Assembly: GCA_963816435.1 (NCBI GenBank)
Contig: CAWFKS010000016.1
Location: 1 to 64,000, forward strand
Direction of reading: 5' to 3'
Length of the DNA: 64,000 bases
Source of the DNA: CAWFKS01 sp963816435
GTDB taxonomy: Bacteria > Pseudomonadota > Alphaproteobacteria > Rhizobiales > Rhizobiaceae
The notes beneath the pieces were generated by a model. That model ran no database searches and had not been told where the DNA came from. It worked only from the letters and a program-made list of their open reading frames with translations. This document shows, piece by piece, positions 10,243 through 18,653 of this stretch. The position numbers and the translations under genes were made by a program. Numbering within the stretch: position 1 is the first letter of the stretch; every line of letters starts with the position of its first letter.

Positions 10243-10692
10243 ATGCCGCGCATCGCCCTCTTCCAGCCGGACATTCCCGGCAATGCCGGCACCATCCTGC
10301 GCATGGGCGCCTGCCTCGGGATGGCGGTCGACATCATCGGACCGACGGGCTTCGACCTGTCGGATAAGGCGCTGAAGCGCGCCGGCATGGACTATCTCGA
10401 ACAGGCCGCCCTCACCCGCCACGACGACTGGCGCGCCTTCGAGACATGGCGTGCGGCGGAGAAGCGGCGGCTGGTGCTGTTTTCGACCAAGGCCGACTTG
10501 CCGCTGTGGGATTTCGCCTTCCATCCGGACGACATCCTTCTGTTCGGGCGCGAGACCTCCGGCGTGCCGGACCACGTCCATGCCGCGGCCGACCAGCGCC
10601 TGACGATCCCGATGCCGGGCGGTGGCCGCAGCCTCAACCTTGCCGTCAGCGCGGCGATTGCGGCGGGCGAGGCAGCCAGGCAGTTGCGCTGA
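10243..10692 (+). CDS. trmL: tRNA (cytidine(34)-2'-O)-methyltransferase
   Basis: This 149-residue SPOUT-class enzyme methylates the wobble ribose of certain leucine tRNAs. SPOUT motifs are clear: the N terminus MPRIALFQPDIPGNAGTILR, the central FGRETSGVPD, and the C-terminal IPMPGGGRSLNLAVSAAIA that forms the knotted SAM site. The length is typical of TrmL. The ATG at 10243 is chosen because the family begins at this MPRI. It is divergent from the AhpD-like gene. Confidence 0.93.
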   Translation: MPRIALFQPDIPGNAGTILRMGACLGMAVDIIGPTGFDLSDKALKRAGMDYLEQAALTRHDDWRAFETWRAAEKRRLVLFSTKADLPLWDFAFHPDDILLFGRETSGVPDHVHAAADQRLTIPMPGGGRSLNLAVSAAIAAGEAARQLR

Positions 10693-10695
10693 CGG

Positions 10696-11188
10696 TCACG
10701 TGGCGCCTTTGCCCGGGAGCACCCTGCGCATCTGCAGCGACACCGCATCGAAGCCGAAATGCGCGTAGAAGCGTTGCGCCGCCTCGTTGGCGAAGGCAAC
10801 GTTGAGCGCGATGCTGGCAGCGCCCTCGCTCTGGAGCCAATCGAACATGTGGATCATCATCGCAGTGCCGACCCCGCAGCCGGCGGCGAGCCGGATCGAC
10901 GCCGATCGCCTGGATGTAGGCACCCTTGCCGAGACCGGGCGTTTCGCTCGAGCGCAGATAGACCGCGTTCATGCCGACCGCTTCGCCCTCGAACTCGGCG
11001 ATGAAGGTGCGGCAGCCGCGGATGAGACCGAGCAGCTTCTCCTCGTCCTCTTCGTCGCGCCTCTCCAGGCGTCCGTTCTGGCGTGACAATTCCGACAGGA
11101 TCGCCAGCACCAGCGGCAGGTCGCGGTCCTCCGGATCGCGGATGACGACCGCGCGTAACGGGATGGCGCGAGCGGTCCCGCCGGCCAC
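10696..11188 (-). CDS. GNAT family acetyltransferase (frameshift as read)
   Basis: After removing one extra base near 10895 (CGCCGCCGGC) this is a 163-residue GNAT protein. The N-terminal half contains IRDPEDRDLPLVLAILSELS. The acetyl-CoA loop region reads IGVDPARR-GCGVGTAMM, followed by FANEAAQRFYAHFGFDAVSLQMRR. The GTG start at 11188 lies directly after the stop of the small upstream gene. The acceptor substrate is unknown. Confidence 0.75.
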
Positions 11189-11190
11189 GC

Positions 11191-11448
11191 TCAATCCGCG
11201 GTCGGCAGGCGGCGCATGGTGAACTCGATCTCGTCGCCGGGGCGTTCGCTCCAGCTCTCGATCTCGGTCCAGTATGCCTGCCGGGGCCAGCGGTCGAACC
11301 ACTCGCGCGCCTTGGCACGCGCGTCCTGGCGCGGCAGCACGAAGGTCTCGCGCAGGAACCCGTCGCGCGGCATGCGGCTTTGCTCGGCGCGCTGGCGCTC
11401 GAGCCTTTTCCTGATGCCGTCGAGCGGCGGTCTTGCGGGTGTGCGCAC
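11191..11448 (-). CDS. Conserved-looking small protein of unknown function
   Basis: This is an 85-residue, charged, soluble protein (VRTPARPPLDGIRKRLERQ at the start; EIEFTMRRLPTAD at the end) with Trp-rich patches (REWFDRWPRQAYWTEIESWSE). I do not recognise a domain. The GTG start at 11448 is a choice among several. It abuts the GNAT gene, so the two are probably co-transcribed, and it is divergent from hemF. Confidence 0.5.
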   Translation of the reverse strand: MRTPARPPLDGIRKRLERQRAEQSRMPRDGFLRETFVLPRQDARAKAREWFDRWPRQAYWTEIESWSERPGDEIEFTMRRLPTAD

Positions 11449-11506
11449 TGCGATACTCCGCGCCTGACTTGACCCGTTCAGACAAAAGATTAGGGAACGC
11501 GGGCGG

Positions 11507-11522
11507 AATTGACGAGTCAATT
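11507..11522. promoter_or_regulatory. Inverted repeat upstream of hemF
   Basis: AATTGAC-GA-GTCAATT is a 7-bp perfect inverted repeat centred about 43 bp before the hemF start and 60 bp before the divergent small gene. The half-sites resemble Fnr half-sites, but the spacer is 2 bp rather than 4, so the binding protein is unknown. Confidence 0.4.
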
Positions 11523-11557
11523 GTGCCGCTGCACCGCGCGGCGGAGTGGAGTTGGAT

Positions 11558-12472
11558 ATGGAGCGTCCGGAACTGCCGGCGGGACTTCCGGCAGGCATCG
11601 AGCAGAAGAAGGCGGGAGCGAAAGCCTGGTTCGAGGCGCTTCGCGACCGGATCTGTGCCGGCTTCGAGGCACTGGAGGACGAACTGACGGGTCCGCTCTC
11701 CCACCGCGCGCCAGGTCGCTTCGAGCGCACCGAATGGTTGCGCGAGGAAGGAAACGGCGGCGGCGGCGTGATGTCGATGATGTACGGCCGCGTGTTCGAG
11801 AAGGTCGGCGTCCACACCTCGACCGTCCACGGCGAATTCTCGCCCGAGTTCCGCAAGCAGATGCCGGGCGGCGAGGAGGATCCCTCCTTCTGGGCGAGCG
11901 GCATCTCGCTGATCGCCCACCCGATCAACCCGCATGTGCCGGCCGTGCACATGAACACGCGCATGGTCGTGACGAACCGCCAGTGGTTCGGCGGCGGCGC
12001 CGACCTGACGCCGGTGCTCGACCGCCGCCGCACCCAGGACGATCCCGACACCCAGGCCTTCCACAAGACGATGAAGTTCGTCTGCGACAAGCACGCCAAT
12101 GTCGCCGACTACGACAAGCTCAAGGCCTGGTGCGACGAGTATTTCTACCTGCCGCACCGCGACGAGCCGCGCGGCATCGGCGGCATCTTCTACGACTGGC
12201 TGAAGACGCCCGACGACAAGGGCGGCTGGGACGCCGACTTCGCCTTCACGCAGGACCTCGGCCGCAGCTTCCTGATCGTCTACCAGCATCTGGTGCGAAA
12301 GAACTTCAACACCAACTGGACCGAGGCCGACCGCGAGGAACAGCTGATCCGCCGCGGCCGCTACGTCGAGTTCAACCTGCTCTACGACCGCGGCACGATC
12401 TTCGGCCTGAAGACCGGCGGCAACGTCAACTCGATCCTGTCGAGCATGCCGCCCGAGGTGAAGTGGCCGTAG
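11558..12472 (+). CDS. hemF: Oxygen-dependent coproporphyrinogen III oxidase
   Basis: This enzyme (304 residues from the ATG at 11558; 308 from the GTG at 11546) catalyses the aerobic oxidative decarboxylation of coproporphyrinogen III in haem synthesis. Family signatures are present: EEGNGGGGVMSMMYGRVFEKVGV, NTRMVV, QWFGGGADLTP, YFYLPHRDEPRGIGGIF, and the C-terminal EFNLLYDRGTIFGLKTGGN. I prefer the ATG at 11558 because GGAG sits 6 nt upstream of it. No frameshift is present. Confidence 0.95.
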   Translation: MERPELPAGLPAGIEQKKAGAKAWFEALRDRICAGFEALEDELTGPLSHRAPGRFERTEWLREEGNGGGGVMSMMYGRVFEKVGVHTSTVHGEFSPEFRKQMPGGEEDPSFWASGISLIAHPINPHVPAVHMNTRMVVTNRQWFGGGADLTPVLDRRRTQDDPDTQAFHKTMKFVCDKHANVADYDKLKAWCDEYFYLPHRDEPRGIGGIFYDWLKTPDDKGGWDADFAFTQDLGRSFLIVYQHLVRKNFNTNWTEADREEQLIRRGRYVEFNLLYDRGTIFGLKTGGNVNSILSSMPPEVKWP

Positions 12473-12487
12473 GACGCGTTGCGCGCT

Positions 12488-12504
12488 ATACGCTAGGAGC
12501 GTAT
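12488..12504. promoter_or_regulatory. Probable autoregulatory operator of the BrnT-like/HTH pair
   Basis: ATACGCT-AGG-AGCGTAT is a perfect 7-bp inverted repeat ending 10 bp before the toxin start. This is where TA antitoxins usually bind their own promoter. Confidence 0.5.
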
Positions 12505-12514
12505 GGTGTAGCCA

Positions 12515-12775
12515 ATGCGGATTTCGTTTGATCCCCGAAAGGACGAATGGACTCGAAGAGAACGCGGCTTCTCGCTGTCGCTGGGCAGGGAAGTCATTGC
12601 CAACACTGTCACGCGGTTCATCGATGACCGCTTTGACTATGGCGAGGAGCGCATCGTCGCGTTCGGATACGTCGATCGGCGGCTTTATGCCTGTGTCTAC
12701 ACGATGCGCGAAGATGCCTATCACATCATTTCGGTCCGAAAGGCCAACGACCGTGAACAGAGAAAATTCGGCTGA
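12515..12775 (+). CDS. BrnT-like toxin, divergent
   Basis: This 86-residue protein has the BrnT RelE-like fold pattern: FDPRKDEW at the start, GEERIVAFGYVDRRLYACVYT in the middle and HIISVRKANDREQRKF at the end. BrnT proteins are ribonucleases. The usual N-x-x-K-H-G stretch is replaced by TRRERGF, so it is a diverged member. It overlaps the following antitoxin gene by 23 bp and sits behind a palindromic operator. Confidence 0.72.
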   Translation: MRISFDPRKDEWTRRERGFSLSLGREVIANTVTRFIDDRFDYGEERIVAFGYVDRRLYACVYTMREDAYHIISVRKANDREQRKFG

Positions 12776-13067
12776 CGACTTTGCTCGACAGGATGCACTC
12801 GACAATCCCGACTGGACCAGCGTCGAGGAGACGAGGCCGCTGGACGTCGGGGAAAAGCTTCAGCACGCCCGCATCTTCGTCGAGATGAGCCAGTCGGAAT
12901 TCGCCGCGCTGCTCGGCATTCCGGTCGCCACGCTGCGCAATTGGGAGCAGCGGCGCACCGAGCCCGAGCCGATGGCGAAGGCGCTGATCGACCTGATCTT
13001 CGACGATCCCGAGGGAATGCGCGCCCGGCTGGAGAAGCGCCGCGACGGCGGACGGCGCGCGGCCTGA
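12753..13067 (+). CDS. HTH (Xre-type) antitoxin paired with the BrnT-like toxin
   Basis: This 104-residue protein has a C-terminal helix-turn-helix (residues about 40-85: MSQSEFAALLGIPVATLRNW followed by EQRRTEPEP). The GTG at 12753 is chosen because it overlaps the toxin end and gives MNRENSADDF at the N terminus. The HTH is of the HigA/NadS type, not the ribbon-helix-helix-like BrnA seen at 57 kb. It probably neutralises the toxin and represses the operon. Confidence 0.75.
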   Translation: MNRENSADDFARQDALDNPDWTSVEETRPLDVGEKLQHARIFVEMSQSEFAALLGIPVATLRNWEQRRTEPEPMAKALIDLIFDDPEGMRARLEKRRDGGRRAA

Positions 13068-13071
13068 CGAT

Positions 13072-14086
13072 TCAGCGTCCGGCGAGCACCGCCCTTTCCA
13101 GATCCTCGGCCGCCCAGTCGCGGCGCCCGCCGTTCTCGGCCTCTTTAACCAGCGCGACCAGGCGGGCGTTGACCGGCGCCGTCCGGCCTATCCGCTCGGC
13201 CAGCCGCACGATCTCGCCGTTCAGGAAGTCGATCTCGCTTGGCCGGCCCGCCGCAAAATCGTCGGCCATCGAGGAGCGCGCCGTGCGCATCGATCTTCTG
13301 CAGCCTGAGCCCGACCGTGTTGAACAGCCAGTCCGGCGAAGCGACGAACACAGGCAGCAGCCGTGGCGGCAGCGGCCCGACCTTCGCCGGCTCGATCCCG
13401 GCGGCCGAAAGCACCGCCAGTGCCTCGCGCATCGAGGCGGCGAGAACCCGCCGGTAGCCGCGCCCGGAGAGCTCCTCCAGAAGTGTCTTGCCCGACAGCG
13501 CGTTGACCGCGTTGTTGAGGTTCAGGAGCAGCTTGCCCCAGGCGATCCCTTCGGCATCGTCGACGAGTTCGAGCGGCGCAGCCGCGTCGCGGCTGACCCT
13601 CGCCAGCTCGTTCAGCGCCGGATGCCGCTCCGCCGTCAGCACGCCCGAGGTGCCGCGGTGCCAGTGCCCCTCGCCCGCATGCACGACATTGAAGCCGACC
13701 ATGCCGCGCAGCACCGTGCGCCCCGGCAGGCCGGCCTTGAGGATATCCACATTGGAGATGCCGTTCTGCAGGCTGAGCACTGTCGCGTCACGCGGCGCGT
13801 GCCGGGCGATCTCGGCGGCGGCTTGCTGCGTGGCCGTGCTCTTCACGGTGACGACGACGATGTCGGCCGCCGCCAGCCCTTCCGGCCCGGTGGAGAACGG
13901 CACCATGTCCGCGGCGACGGTAACGTCCAGTCCGGCATGATCCGTCAGCCGCAGGCCGTGACGCGCGATCTCGTCAGCCGTCTTCTTCCGGCCGATCAGC
14001 GTGACGTCCATGCCCGCCGCAAGCCAAGCGCCGCCGACGAAGCAGCCGATCGAGCCGGCGCCGAAGATCGCTATGCGCTGGCTCAT
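13072..14086 (-). CDS. PanE-like 2-dehydropantoate 2-reductase (frameshift as read)
   Basis: This ketopantoate reductase family protein uses NAD(P)H to reduce a 2-oxo acid. The N-terminal Rossmann motif is FGAGSIGCFVGGAW. Other family elements are TLIGRKK, VVVTVKSTAT, SLQNGISN and WGKLLLNLNNAVNALSG. An extra base near 13290 (GATGCGCACGG) shifts the last 70 residues (SSMADDFAAGRPSEIDFLNG). Corrected, it has 337 residues, normal for the family. It could be PanE of pantothenate synthesis or a related 2-oxoacid reductase. Confidence 0.85.
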
Positions 14087-14186
14087 CCCCCGCCTCCTGC
14101 CAAGCCGCAGACAATAAAACGCCTTGCGCTTCTTGCAATGGCCTGCCGCAGAGGGTCATCTGCCCCCTTCGAACATGGAGGAAACA

Positions 14187-14468
14187 ATGTCCTTCCTGAA
14201 AAGGATCTTCGGCGGAAGCGATGGCGGCGGCGAGGTGCGCGGCAGCGATCCCGAGGAATACAAAGGGTTCACGATCCGCGCGACGCCCTACAAGGCCGAG
14301 GGCGGCTACCAGTGCTCCGGCGTCATCACGCGCGAGATTGGCGGCGAGGTGAAGGAGCACACTTTCGTGCGCGCCGACCGCTGCCAGAGCCTGGACGACG
14401 CGATCGGCATCAGCCTCACCAAGGCCCGCCAGATCGTCGACCAGCAGGGCGAGCGAATGTTCTCCTGA
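14187..14468 (+). CDS. HlyU domain protein
   Basis: This 93-residue protein covers the whole HlyU domain (MSFLKRIFGGSDGGGE; GFTIRATPYKAEGGYQCSG; ADRCQSLDDAIGISLTKA). The family is named after a Vibrio haemolysin activator, but in alphaproteobacteria its role is undefined. The ATG at 14187 follows GGAGGA by 4 nt. It lies upstream of nirK in the same orientation, separated from it by the NnrR box, so it is probably not part of that operon. Confidence 0.85.
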   Translation: MSFLKRIFGGSDGGGEVRGSDPEEYKGFTIRATPYKAEGGYQCSGVITREIGGEVKEHTFVRADRCQSLDDAIGISLTKARQIVDQQGERMFS

Positions 14469-14518
14469 CCGGCGTCTCGAGGACAATCTGGCGAGAAATC
14501 GCTCATCTGCCGACAGTT

Positions 14519-14559
14519 TGCGCAAACGCAAAGAAGAACCGCCTCCGCACGCCTATTCC
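14519..14559 (+). promoter_or_regulatory. NnrR-type box and -10 element of the nirK promoter
   Basis: TTTGCGCAAACGCAAA contains the perfect palindrome TTGCG-N4-CGCAA (14519-14532), the site type bound by NnrR/DNR regulators. CTATTC (14554-14559) begins 28.5 bp from the box centre. The predicted start near 14566 puts the box at about -41, a class II activator position. Confidence 0.75.
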
Positions 14560-14599
14560 TCTCTCCATCGACAACCACTCAATTTCGAGGAGAGAGAAA

Positions 14600-15705
14600 A
14601 TGTTGACGCGACGCCAGGCACTCATGGGCACTGCGGCGGCCGGCGTACTGGCCGCCATGCCCACGCTCACGGCCGAGGCCATGGCCAAGGAGGCCGCTTC
14701 CCTGCCGCGCAAGAAGGTGGACCTCGTGGCTCCGCCGTTCGTGCATGCCCATGAGCAGGTCGCCACGACCGGCCCGCAGGTGGTCGAGTTCAAGCTGACC
14801 GTCCACGAAAAGCCGCTGATCGTCGACGACGAGGGCACCGAGCTTCAGGCGATGACCTACAACGGCTCGATCCCCGGTCCGTTGATGGTCGTGCACCAGG
14901 ACGACTACGTCGAACTGACGCTGATCAATCCCGAGACCAACACGCTCGAGCACAACATCGACTTCCACGCCTCCACCGGCGCGCTCGGCGGCGGCGGCCT
15001 CACCCACGTCCAGCCGGGCGAGCAGGTGAAGCTGCGCTTCAAGGCGAACGCGTCCCGGCACCTTCGTCTACCATTGCGCCCCCGGCGGCCCCATGATCCC
15101 GTGGCACGTGGTCTCCGGCATGCAGGGCGCCATCATGGTGCTGCCCGCGCGACGGACTGAAGGACGCCAACGGCAAGGCACTGCGCTACGACAAGATCTT
15201 CTACGTCGGCGAGACGGAGTTCTACATCCCGCGCGACGAGGACGGGAACTTCAAGAAATACGAATCCGCCGGCGACGACTATGGCGACATGGTCGAGGTG
15301 ATGCGCGGACTGGTTCCTTCCCACGTCGTCTTCAACGGCGCCAAGAACGCGCTGACGGGCGACAACGCGATGAAGGCCAAGGTCGGCGAGACGGTGCTGA
15401 TCGTCCATTCCCAGGCCAACCGCGACACCCGTCCGCACCTGATCGGCGGACATGGCGACTATGTCTGGGAGAGCGGCAAGTTCTCCAACCCTCCGGAAAC
15501 GGACCTGGAGACCTGGTTCATTCGCGGCGGTTCGGCCGGCGCAGCGCTCTACACGTTCCGCCAGCCTGGCGTCTATGCCTACGTCAACCACAACCTCATC
15601 GAGGCGGTTGAACTCGGCGCGACGGCCCACTTCGTGGTCGAAGGCGACTGGAACGACGACCTGATGGCTCAGGTCGAGGCGCCCGGGCCGATCACGGCCG
15701 GCTGA
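14600..15705 (+). CDS. nirK: Copper-containing nitrite reductase (two frameshifts as read)
   Basis: NirK reduces nitrite to nitric oxide in the periplasm. The N terminus is a Tat-type signal (MLTRRQALMGTAAAG). Multicopper motifs are visible: HNIDFHASTGALGGGG (type 2/type 1 His), FVYHCAPGGPMIPWHVVSGM (type 1 Cys and His), HLIGGHGDYVW and a C-terminal VNHNLIEA. An extra base near 15055 (AACGCGTCCC) and one near 15148 (CCCGCGCGAC) split the gene into three frames. Corrected, it gives 367 residues, a normal NirK. It is preceded by an NnrR box and followed by a strong terminator, then nirV. Confidence 0.92.
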
Positions 15706-15726
15706 TCGCGAACATCCGACACGACG

Positions 15727-15762
15727 CGGCCCGGCGATACGAACAATCGCCGGGCCGTTTTT
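15727..15762 (+). terminator. Strong terminator between nirK and nirV
   Basis: A 12-bp perfect stem CGGCCCGGCGAT / ATCGCCGGGCCG with a 7-nt loop is followed by TTTTT. It lies 21 bp beyond the nirK stop and 19 bp before the nirV ATG. Confidence 0.9.
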
Positions 15763-15780
15763 CATCAGGAGCCTGGATCA

Positions 15781-16685
15781 ATGCGCGTCAGCCGTATCGA
15801 CATCGCCGGCACCGTGCTCGCCCTTGCAATTCCGGTGCTGGCCGTCGCACTTCTCGATCTTTCCCGAGGCGCACGGCCAGCAGAAGATCGGCTTGCGACC
15901 CGCCGCGACGGTCGACATCGCGCCGGGTTCATTCGCCTTTGCCGAAGCCGGCGAATTCCTTGCCGACGGGCACGCGGTCATCCCGCCGGAGCGCGAGGTG
16001 GCGTTCCGGCGCCCGGTGACCATCATGAAATACCAGGTGAGCCTCGCCGAGTACCGGCTCTGCGTCGAAGACGGCGCCTGCGAGCCGCCGGAAAACACGC
16101 CGACCGCCAGCTCGATGGTGCCCGTGACCGGCGTCAGCTATCGCGACGCCGTCGCCTACGCCGAGTGGTATTCGCGGACGACCGGCCAACATTGGCGACT
16201 GCCCACTTCCGAGGAATGGGCATACGCGGCGGCCGAACGCTTCGCCGGCAACCGACTGGCGGTGGAGGACGATCCGAAGAACCCCTCGATCGCCTGGATC
16301 CGGCGCTACGAGGAAGAGGCCGCCATGCGCCGCAAGGCCGAACCGCTGCCGCGTGAACGCGGCGGCTTCGGGCCGAACACGAACGGCGTCTACGACATGT
16401 CCGGCAACGTCTGGGAATGGACGTCGAGCTGCTACGCCCGCACTACTCTTTCGTCCGACCGCAGCCACGTCGAGCACCGGCAGGACAATTGCCGCGTCCA
16501 CGTCGTCGAAGGCGGACACCGCACATACATGTCCAACTTCATCCGCGATGCGAAATCCGGCGGCTGCGCCGTCGGAGTGCCGCCCGACAATCTGGGCTTC
16601 CGCCTGGTCCGCGACACGCGCGGGCCGATCGATCAGGCTCTGGAACGGTCTGAAATCCGTCCTGCATCGCCAGGCCGATTCCTGA
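15781..16685 (+). CDS. nirV: NirV, SUMF1/formylglycine-generating-like protein (two frameshifts as read)
   Basis: This 300-residue exported protein of the FGE-sulfatase family is found next to nirK in many denitrifiers; its exact function is not established. A hydrophobic N terminus (residues about 8-25) acts as signal or anchor. Family motifs are PVTGVSYRDAVAYAEWYS, WRLPTSEEWAYAA, YDMSGNVWEWT and NLGFRLVRD. An extra T near 15865 (CTTTCCC) and an extra base near 16635 (GATCAGG) break the frame. Corrected, it ends HRQADS. No NnrR box lies directly upstream, so it probably depends on read-through from nirK. Confidence 0.88.
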
Positions 16686-16716
16686 GGCGGCCCGTCCACA
16701 ACCCAAGAGAAACGAC

Positions 16717-17939
16717 ATGGCAACCTATATCCCAGCGCCGGCGACGCCGGGCGCCACCGACGCCGCACGCGACCGGCGGGGCCGCCGCCTCGCCGCGCCG
16801 GCCATACTGCACTACGGCTTCCGACCGTTCTTCTTCGGCGCCGCGCTGCATGCCGGCCTCGCGATCCCCGTGTGGCTGTGGCTGTACCTCGGCGGCCACG
16901 ACATGCCCGGCTCTCTCGTCGGGCTCGACTGGCACGTCCACGAGATGCTCTTCGGCTACCTCGCCGCCGTCATCGCCGGCTTCGTGCTGACCGCCGTGCC
17001 GAACTGGACGGGCCGGCTGCCGCTCAGCGGCACGCCGCTCGCCGGTCTCGTGGCGCTGTGGCTGGCGGGCCGCCTCGCCTGCGCCTTCGTCGCCGAACCG
17101 GTCGCAGCGAGCGTGATCGACCTCGCCTTCCCGGTCACCCTGGCGACCGTGATCTGGCGCGAGGTGATCGCCGGCAGGAACTGGCGCAACACCCCGGTGG
17201 CGGTGCTGCTCACGCTGCTTGCGCTGGCCAATGCCGGTCACCATGCGGCGACGTTGGGCTTTGCCACCGGCGATCTCTCGGTGCGGCTGGCGCTCGCGGC
17301 CGCTGCCATGCTGATCGCCCTGATCGGCGGACGCATCGTGCCGAGCTTCACGCGCAACTGGCTGGTCAAGCGGCGAGCAAGCACCCTGCCCGCCAGCTTC
17401 GGCCGGCTCGACAGGGCGGCGCTGGTCACAGCTGGAGCCTCCGCGATTCTCTGGGTCGCCGCACCTGATCTTGTCGTCACCGGGATCTTGCCTTGCTGGC
17501 CGCGGGCACCCTGTTGCTCTCGGCTGATCCGCTGGCGCGGCGCGGCGAAACCTGGTCGGAGCCGATGCTGGCGGTTCTGCATCTCGGCTATCTCTGGCTC
17601 GCCGCCGCCTTCGCGCTGCTCGGCGCGGGCATCCTGTGGCCGGCGATCGTCCCCGCAAGTGCAGCGATCCACGCCCTGACGGCCGGAGCGATCGGCACGA
17701 TGACGCTCGCCGTGATGACGCGCGCCAGTCTCGGCCACACCGGTCGTGCCACGCAGGCGGACCGCTGGATCACCGCGATCTACGTCGCCGTCACCCTGGG
17801 GGCGCTGGCGCGTGTCGTCGCCCCCTTCGCCGCCGGGTGGTACGCACCGCTGCTGATGGCGGGCGGCAGCCTTTGGAGCGGCGCCTTCATTCTCTTCGTC
17901 CTGCGCTACGCCCCCGTCCTGTGGCGCCCGCGCATGTAG
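16717..17939 (+). CDS. nnrS: NnrS family haem-copper membrane protein (frameshift as read)
   Basis: NnrS proteins are 12-helix membrane proteins that relieve NO stress. Typical features are HYGFRPFFFGAALHAG near residue 30, WHVHEMLFGYLAAVIAGF, GGRIVPSFTRNWL and MTRASLGHTGR near the end. One base is missing near 17494 (ATCTTGCC); restoring it gives 407 residues. It follows nirV by 31 bp and is probably in the same transcript. The gene ends opposite the pseudoazurin terminator. Confidence 0.92.
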
Positions 17940-17998
17940 CGGAGGCGGCACGGCGCGGGTCGAACGCGCTAGGCTGACACACACCCAACGAGCCAACG

Positions 17999-18035
17999 AA
18001 AAAGGGCCGGAAGACCCCGCCCGGTCTTCCGGCCC
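17999..18035 (-). terminator. Terminator of the pseudoazurin gene
   Basis: The perfect 13-bp stem GGGCCGGAAGACC / GGTCTTCCGGCCC has a 6-nt loop. Read leftwards it is followed by five T. It also lies just after the convergent nnrS stop and may end that transcript too. Confidence 0.88.
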
Positions 18036-18039
18036 CGAA

Positions 18040-18066
18040 AGCTCCCCTCTTGTCACGAGGGGAGCT
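18040..18066. repeat. Second hairpin between nnrS and pseudoazurin
   Basis: The perfect 10-bp stem AGCTCCCCTC / GAGGGGAGCT has a 7-nt loop and lies 18 bp from the pseudoazurin stop. It has no T-run of its own, so it may stabilise the transcript end or help terminate the converging messages. Confidence 0.6.
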
Positions 18067-18083
18067 CCTCGTACCTCGCTCGA

Positions 18084-18522
18084 CTACTTGCCGACCTGCT
18101 CGAACAGCTCGTCGAAAGACCTTCTTGGCCTTGCCGACCTGCTTGACCGACTTGGCTTCCTCGAGATTGGTCGGCTCGCCGACGACGACCAGCGCCACCA
18201 TGCCAAGCGCATAGTGCGGCATGCACTTGATGCCGTAGACGCCTTCCTTGTCGAGCGTGTAGGTGATCTCCTCGTTGATCTTGCCCTTGAAGGGCTCCGC
18301 GCCGTCGGGGATCATGCCCTTGATGGTCTCGGCGCTGTGGCCCTTGTCGACCGGCACGATGTGCAGCGTGTCGCCGGGCGCGGCCTTCACGAAATCGGGC
18401 TCGAAAACCATCGCACCCTTCTCGCCCTTGTTCAGCATCTTGATCTCGTGGTCGGCGGCGTTGGCCGCGCCGGCGAAGATCACGGCGGCCCCGAGGGCGA
18501 GCGCAGCAATCGTCTTTTTCAT
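18084..18522 (-). CDS. Pseudoazurin (frameshift as read)
   Basis: This 145-residue periplasmic type 1 blue-copper protein is the known electron donor to NirK in related bacteria. The signal peptide is MKKTIAALALGAAVIFAGAA-NA. Copper ligands are His in GHSAET, Cys and His in IKCMPHY and Met in ALGMV. A TTT for TT near 18116 shifts the last few residues; corrected, it ends in FDELFEQVGK and stops at 18084. AAGGA lies 7 nt before the ATG. Transcription starts from the divergent NnrR-box region shared with the regulator. Confidence 0.93.
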
Positions 18523-18566
18523 CGTCTTTTCCTTTCGTTTGCACGGCATCGAAACCGTTGGCGCCC

Positions 18567-18607
18567 GAATAGGATGAAAGCGCCGCGGCCGGTTTGCGCT
18601 GGCGCAA
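18567..18607 (-). promoter_or_regulatory. NnrR-type box and -10 element of the pseudoazurin promoter
   Basis: TTTGCGCTGGCGCAAA contains TTGCG-N4-CGCAA (18594-18607). On the minus strand CTATTC (18572-18567) begins 28.5 bp from the box centre, an arrangement identical to nirK. The rightward side, towards the regulator, has no matching -10 at that spacing. Confidence 0.75.
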
Positions 18608-18653
18608 ACTCACGGTAGAAAAGGCGCCGCCTTGCCGAAACCGACGGGACGAC

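Noticed and set aside
10646..12805. 719-codon minus-strand frame spanning hemF and the GNAT gene
   Set aside because: Most of it is antisense to hemF. Only its last part is real, as the N-terminal half of the GNAT protein and the small gene before it.
14600..16685. Pseudogenisation of nirK and nirV
   Set aside because: All copper ligands and family motifs are intact in the shifted pieces, and no nonsense changes or deletions are present; the promoter is also well preserved.
18594..18653. Upstream start at 18594 for the NnrR-like gene
   Set aside because: It would begin inside the NnrR box and add 20 residues unlike the family. The ATG at 18654 fits better.
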